From contig NW_026570741.1 of the NCBI RefSeq assembly GCF_019649055.1, forward strand, positions 1 through 12,013: 12,013 bases of DNA, read 5' to 3'. Numbering within the stretch: position 1 is the stretch's first letter; each line of letters opens with the position of its first letter. Under the pieces are notes generated by a model. It worked only from the letters and a program-made list of their open reading frames with translations. It was not told the DNA's origin and did not search any database. The position numbers were made by a program, and so were the translations under genes. Shown piece by piece: positions 7,476 to 12,013 of the stretch. The DNA comes from Paramacrobiotus metropolitanus. Lineage: Eukaryota > Tardigrada > Eutardigrada > Parachela > Macrobiotidae.

Positions 7476-8423
7476 TCTCTATATAATAATCGCGTAAGCG
7501 TTAATCTTTGTTGAGTTCGCCAGCTCGATACGCTGAACCAAACTGCCATGACTATATATCATTTGATAGCCCTTAAAATGTAGATTAGCCATCACAAATC
7601 AAATTTTGGAGAAAAAGATACGTTTGAAAGAAACGTTGAAAAACTTCAACATGCAAAGTCTATGAGAAGAACTGGGAACCCACCATTGCTAAACTGACTA
7701 CCCAACCACTGTCTCAACAGCTTAAACGCTCAATTCCGCTGCAGCTGGTTGGAACTGTACGTTCGAGAACAAATTGTTCCGTCGCCGTACTTGCTGTTTG
7801 TACATTAAACATTCTCATGATCTCATCAAAATCAAGTACTTGAAAAAGAAAATAAAACTGTAAAAACATGGCCGCCAAGATTCTGGGACTGCGGGGCGGT
7901 GTGCAAGTCCGTTTTCAAGTACCTGACCTCCGGGGTGGTTTTCGCGTAACTCGCTTTTTCTCAGATTGCGGTCACTTTGAGTGTATGGTTTTATATTCCG
8001 GTCACCGGTCACTTGTGCGACCGCACATGTGGCGCAAGCGAGCTTTGGCGCAAGCGAAGTTCACGGAGCAGCAAGCATGCAAGAAATTTTACGTAACCGT
8101 TCCCGATTTTTTTAAGAAGAGAGAAAAAGCGGAGAAAAGAAACAAGACGAAGTGCCTATGTCTTTGTTTAATAAAAGTGGTTTGACTGTGTTCTGTGGTC
8201 AAAACAAATAGTTAAGAAAGTCACTATTACTCTATGATCTCTATCAGTGTAGTGATTGTTAAACTGGGATATAAAGGGCTGCAGTGCCGTTAAAATTATA
8301 GTGATAGGACTCTCTCATAAACTACTGAGATCTATAGAATTACAGTAATTAGTTGTAAGCATTTATTTTTTCAATTAATTATTTATTGCTTATCTGTTCT
8401 GCGCAATTTGCGCAATCAACTAG
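7476..8423 (+). mobile_element. Complete non-autonomous Helitron-like element, copy B
   Basis: This is the best-bounded element in the window. It is preceded by host A (7475), begins TCTCTATATA, and ends with a hairpin (8400-8414), five bases and CTAG (8420-8423), followed by host T (8424). TC at the 5' end, hairpin plus CTAG at the 3' end, insertion between A and T and the absence of terminal inverted repeats are the published Helitron hallmarks. The length is 948 bp. It shares its first 450 bases or so with copies A, C and D. The block at about 8026-8110 (AGCAGCAAGCATGCAA at 8067-8082) is shared with copy C at 9377-9392. No Rep or helicase domain is encoded. The 105-codon frame at 7868-8185 is discussed under findings. 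Confidence 0.75.
8400..8423 (+). other. Helitron 3' terminus: hairpin plus CTAG
   Basis: TGCGCA-ATT-TGCGCA (8400-8414) forms a 6-bp stem; ATCAA then leads to CTAG (8420-8423) and host T. The layout is the same as at 10031-10057, with the same ATT loop. Confidence 0.75.
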
Positions 8424-9358
8424 TAAAAGGATAAGCCTTAACGAAGTTCCGTGTGTGTCATCGATGCGCTAACGCTACACTCGACCAAATTCCGATGTCT
8501 ATATGTCGTTTGATATCTTAACGAATAGATTTGCCAGCAAAAGTCAGTTTTTGGAAAAACATAAACGTTTGAAAGAAAACTTTGAAAAACCGTAACATAG
8601 AAAGACTATGGGAAAAGTTATCCACCACTGGGATATGGGATCCACCACTGCAAACCCGACCATCTCACCACTGTCTAGGCAGCCATAACGCGTTGACCAA
8701 CGTGGCTGGGACTGGGGAAAACTTTTATGTTCTTGAATCGTGATCGCGTATTATTCCTTAGTTTTTAATGAATTTATAAATTATCTGATCAATATTTCAT
8801 ATTTGGCTTCAAGAATAAAAGAGATTTGAAAAGGAAGACGTAACACAGTCTTCGAGTACGGAACTGCAATTCAATTGCCCAAAACTATTTCTCAAGGAAC
8901 TGTCGTTCGCAGTGGTTTATCCAATTTAACGTTACAACGCTTCCCTGGGCGGTTGCCATTTTTACTAATTTGCCGCTGTAAGTCCAAAAACTTTACTTTT
9001 GATTTACCTATATTCTGTGAAAATCGATGTCCGAGAAAGGCGGCATTGCATGTCTAATCAGTAGGGTTGATTAAAGGACAGCAAGCTGGCAGCTGCACAT
9101 CTTACAATCATGATCTTGGGTAGTTGGGTTGTTTGTTGCCTCCGCATTTACAGTAAATGTGTATTACGAATTTTATGAACATCAGATGCTACTTATATAT
9201 AGCAAAATTTTTTTGTTTGAGTGATTGCTTAGCGGTCCTTAGGCGTTAACTTGCAGTTAACCAAGGTGGAACGCTTCATTATTGAGAACGAGAGACTTTT
9301 GCGAAACTTGCAATGATTCCATCAGCAAGGCGGAGCCGCAGACGACGCCGAGCTGAGG

Positions 9359-9375
9359 CGCGAGCGGAGCTCGCG
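9359..9375. repeat. Hairpin CGCGAGC-GGA-GCTCGCG in copy C
   Basis: A perfect 7-bp stem with loop GGA lies next to the block shared with copy B. In B the matching place (about 8034-8060) reads as a repeated GGCGCAAGCGA and does not form the same stem. Confidence 0.6.
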
Positions 9376-10030
9376 AAGCAGCAAACATGCAAATGACATT
9401 TTGCGAAACGGTTTCTGGGTTTAGAAAATTTCAGTAAATTGAATAGTCTATATCAGTGACTGACTGGTGACCGATCTGGAGCAAAATTTCGCGTTGCAAT
9501 TTTAAGGTCATCGCTGCAGTCAATGGGAAAGGTAGATTTTCCGGTACATTAATGAAAAATCTGGATTTTCAATCAGTGTTGCTTTACTGAGCAGAGTATG
9601 AGTGTCTAGTGACAAGTGAGTATCCTACTGAGTAGACACCAGTCGACTAATATTAAAAAGTTAGTAAAAAAAGTAACAGTTTCGGTCTGTAGTTTGTAAT
9701 AATAAGTAATAAGGTTTTTGTGTTGATAGTATCCAGTAGGTAAAGTTCTGTTACTGCAAATTTCACTATGATTTAAAACAAATTCGCCAAATTTATGCCG
9801 GAACTCCGGAGAGCTGGTTCCGGAGGCAAAATTATAACTTAGTACGTAGTTATTAAGTAAGTAACTTTTTAAAACCGGAAGTAACAATAAGTAAACAGTA
9901 AACGCGTTGGCAGAAAAATAGTAACAGTAAAGCAAGCAGGAGAAAATTACGGGACAGCATAGGGTGTCCGAAACTGACAGTAACGCAACAATGGGATTTT
10001 GCCTTTTGGTATACTATCGCATTATTCATT

Positions 10031-10057
10031 CCGCGCAATTTGCGCGGGGTCTGCTAG
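10031..10057 (+). other. Helitron 3' terminus: hairpin plus CTAG
   Basis: CCGCGCA-ATT-TGCGCGG (10031-10047) is a perfect 7-bp stem. Six bases later comes CTAG (10054-10057), then host T. The 15 bases or so before it resemble those before the copy B terminus. Confidence 0.75.
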
Positions 10058-10112
10058 TAAATAAATAAACATACATAAACCTTTTTGTACATACATAAGC
10101 CTTTTTGCTGTC

Positions 10113-10666
10113 CTGTAGCGGCGGTTTCAAGTTGGACCACAGAGTTTGTTTACCGGAAAAATGTGCACTGGATATACCCACGCTGCACGGGCAAAATTCG
10201 CGATATGTTACCAGCAAATCGAAATCAGAGTTCCTTGAGCTGTTGAGCAACGTTCAAGATTTAATAATTCATTTAACTAATTAATAATATCTTGAAATGA
10301 AAAATCAGCTAGAATCTGTATTACAGAAGGCTGAAAAGTAATGTATACGAAGCAGAGCTCTGATGACCATCTTGGTTTCTTGTGGTTTTTGGGGTGCCCC
10401 TGCACGGGGGAGACGGTTTTTGGTCAGCATTGGGATGGACGGTGAATAAGCTTGCAGGATGCAGAAAGGCGATGATTTTCAGACCTCCGATGATTAAAAA
10501 TTTTTGGTGATAAAGTAGTTAAAATTACGTGGAAATTTGCTATCAGAAACAAGAAAATGTAAAATGGGTTTTGGGTCGTGAATTTTGCCCGTGCAGCGTG
10601 GGTATATCCAGTGCGCATTTTTCCGGTAAACACACTCTGTGGTCTAACTTGAAACCGCCGCTACAG
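10113..10666. repeat. Foldback element with 91-nt inverted arms
   Basis: The arm 10113-10203 is the reverse complement of 10576-10666 with four mismatches in 91 positions. The spacer is 372 nt (10204-10575). Similarity stops abruptly at both ends of the arms, and no target-site duplication is obvious, so this could be either a foldback transposon or two opposed copies of one 91-bp unit. The arms are far better preserved than the Helitron copies, so the duplication looks recent. If the locus is transcribed across, it could form a long double-stranded hairpin. Confidence 0.85.
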
Positions 10667-11363
10667 TACTTAACATTTGCCCTACTTAACATCATAACAT
10701 AAACCTTTTTGCCCGAACGGCTCGCCATAATTTTGCTGTTCCATAAGTATATTATGTTCTTCCAGTTGCAGCTTGCACTACTATATGAATGCATTTAAAG
10801 ATAACTTTACGGTCTTTACCCATTTGGACTTTTGAAACTAAGAGTACTGCAACAATAAATTACTTATACGTACTTACAGCTTACTTAAAGTACTGTACTT
10901 ATTAAATAGTATAGATGTTTGTTACTATGAAAATGTCCAGCTTTACACAAGCTGCACATACGGAGGCGATGGGTTTTTCGTGTTTTAGTGGTTGACTTCG
11001 ATCAACTTTTATAGGTCCCTTTTTTATTCACACTTGACATGAACGGAAGCATGGAACACTGTATCACGAGCACGGTGAGTTTTTGCTTGGCATCGGCATT
11101 CCAGTGCGATTACAGTATGGCCAAATACATCACCTGAATACATTCTGGGCATTCTGAGGCGAGAAATTGTATCTTTTTCTGTTTTCAACTTATTTCCTCA
11201 TATCGGGCCGATTGTATTTTAGCTGAAGATATTTCGGTTGTCAGAATGTTTTGCAAAATATTTCAGAGCATTAGCTGATTAGCATGTCATGATATTTCAA
11301 AGAATGAGCTCCTATTAAAGGGGGAGCGGGGATATCTCGAATAAGTATGCGGTATCCCAAATG
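10667..11363. other. AT-rich DNA, no gene recognised
   Basis: No gene, RNA gene or long repeat is visible. TACTTA-like words recur at about 10667-10690 and 10860-10900. In the opposite orientation they resemble the TAAGTA/AGTAA words at 9650-9930. The ACCTTTTTGC word near 10704 also occurs near 10080 and 10100. Confidence 0.45.
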
Positions 11364-11440
11364 TATTATTACTGTTATAGTATTATTATTGCAACTACAA
11401 TAGCCAATCTCCACTAAGGGAGACTTTAACGCTACTGGAA
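11364..11440 (-). mobile_element. Truncated SINE copy (body and tail only)
   Basis: ATT-rich tail DNA (11364-11390) is followed by sequence matching the SINE body at 6920-6965: TAGCCAATCTCCACTAAGGGAG here against TAGCCAAACTCCACTAGGGAG there (shown up to indels). The tRNA-like head is absent, as expected of a 5'-truncated or worn copy. It lies about 55 bases upstream of Helitron copy D. Confidence 0.6.
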
Positions 11441-11494
11441 AATTTTTTTGTTAATTTTAAAAATTACAATAATTATTACGTATAGATCTAGCTA

Positions 11495-12013
11495 TCTCTA
11501 TATATAAGTTAATAAGTAACAACAATCGCGTAAGCCTTAATCTATTGTTCAGTTCGCCAGCTCGACGCACTGACCCAAACTGTCCTATTTAGGTGACATT
11601 CGATACCCTTAACATGCAGATCTGCCATCTCAAATCAGCTTTTAGAAAGAAAGTTACGTTTGAAAGAAAACGTTAAAAATCTTTAACACAGGAAGTCAGT
11701 GGTAAAAGCTATGAACCCACCGCTGCTAAACCGACCACCCCACCACGTCTTGACAGTCAACAGGCATTTTTTACGCGTGATCTGGATATGTTCCATAACA
11801 AACAATACTCCGTTGCCTGAAGTTTGAAAATTTTTCATCAAAATTTAGTTGTGAGAGAGAAAATAAAATGGAAAAAAGTTGTCGAGAAAATTTTATTATG
11901 AGTAATGAGAGGTGAGAAGTTCCAAACTGTGTTTTCAAGTAGTTGCCCTCCGCAGTGGTTTATTTAGTTTTCGGGTAGATAGACGTACTGTTCTCAGTGT
12001 ACTGTAGTCTGTT
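11495..12013 (+). mobile_element. Helitron-like element, copy D (cut by window end)
   Basis: Host A (11494) is followed by TCTCTATATA, then ATCGCGTAAGCC after about 20 inserted bases. TTTGAAAGAAA at 11659-11669, AACCCACCGCTGCTAAAC at 11714-11731 and CAGTGGTTTATTTAG near 11953 align with A, B and C in order. Its 3' end lies beyond the window. The stretch matching the ATG of copies A and B has lost that ATG and contains stops. Confidence 0.7.

Larger units (their letters stand above)
8424..10057 (+). mobile_element. Helitron-like element, copy C (diverged, 5' end worn)
   Basis: It starts immediately after the CTAG of copy B. GATAAGCCTTAACG (about 8430) matches the early part of A, B and D, but the expected TCTCTATATA is absent. 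TTTGAAAGAAA sits at 8568-8578, CCACCACTGC near 8643, and GTTCGCAGTGGTTTAT near 8906 matches copy D near 11950. A second block (AGCAGCAAACATGCAA, 9377-9392) matches copy B at 15 of 16 positions. The 3' end is a hairpin plus CTAG at 10054-10057, followed by T. At about 1.63 kb it is longer than B and includes an AGTAA-rich stretch (9650-9930) that B lacks, perhaps a later insertion. No transposase domain is seen. Confidence 0.6.

Noticed and set aside
9606-9935. 109-codon minus frame rich in Leu and Tyr
   Set aside because: Its composition follows from the AGTAA-rich top strand; no motif, and it lies inside Helitron copy C.

Overview
The window looks like non-genic nuclear DNA from a eukaryote, most likely an invertebrate animal. 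The reasons are a tRNA-derived SINE, non-autonomous Helitron-type repeats, many short diverged repeats, no intact gene and no operon-like packing. I could not name a species. I found no intact protein-coding gene, rRNA gene, functional tRNA gene or CRISPR array. Most open frames are short, overlap on both strands and look like chance.

Layout. (1) 1-1260 and 3340-4650 are two visibly GC-richer blocks built from diverged short repeats and dozens of small inverted repeats. The recurring core is CCGACC/GGTCGG, and the two blocks appear to be in opposite orientation. A third GC-richer block, 2560-3180, shares diverged sequence with 4298-4710. AT-rich unique-looking DNA lies between them (about 1690-2560 and 3180-3340). 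(2) 4690-5200 is a pyrimidine-rich repeat (CCCAGCCCATCTC) with inverted copies and a small GC hairpin. (3) 5793-6292 is a degenerate coding-like stretch on the plus strand with two apparent frameshifts and an in-frame stop, so a pseudogene candidate. (4) 6441-10057 is a head-to-tail series of three same-strand copies (A, B, C) of one Helitron-like family. Copy B (7476-8423) has the full set of Helitron ends: host A, then TC, then a 3' hairpin and CTAG, then host T. A tRNA-derived SINE on the minus strand sits inside copy A. (5) 10113-10666 is a foldback structure with 91-nt arms that differ at only four positions. (6) 10667-11363 is AT-rich with nothing recognised. (7) 11364-11440 is a truncated SINE on the minus strand, followed by a fourth Helitron copy (D) that starts at 11495 and runs off the window.

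How the parts relate. The right half records layered transposition: Helitron copies in one orientation, a SINE inserted into one of them, and a young inverted duplication beyond them. The left half is dominated by hairpin-forming repeats whose arms vary between units but still pair within each unit. That is the least explained signal here. All repeat and hairpin calls were made by eye; no alignment, folding or database search was run.
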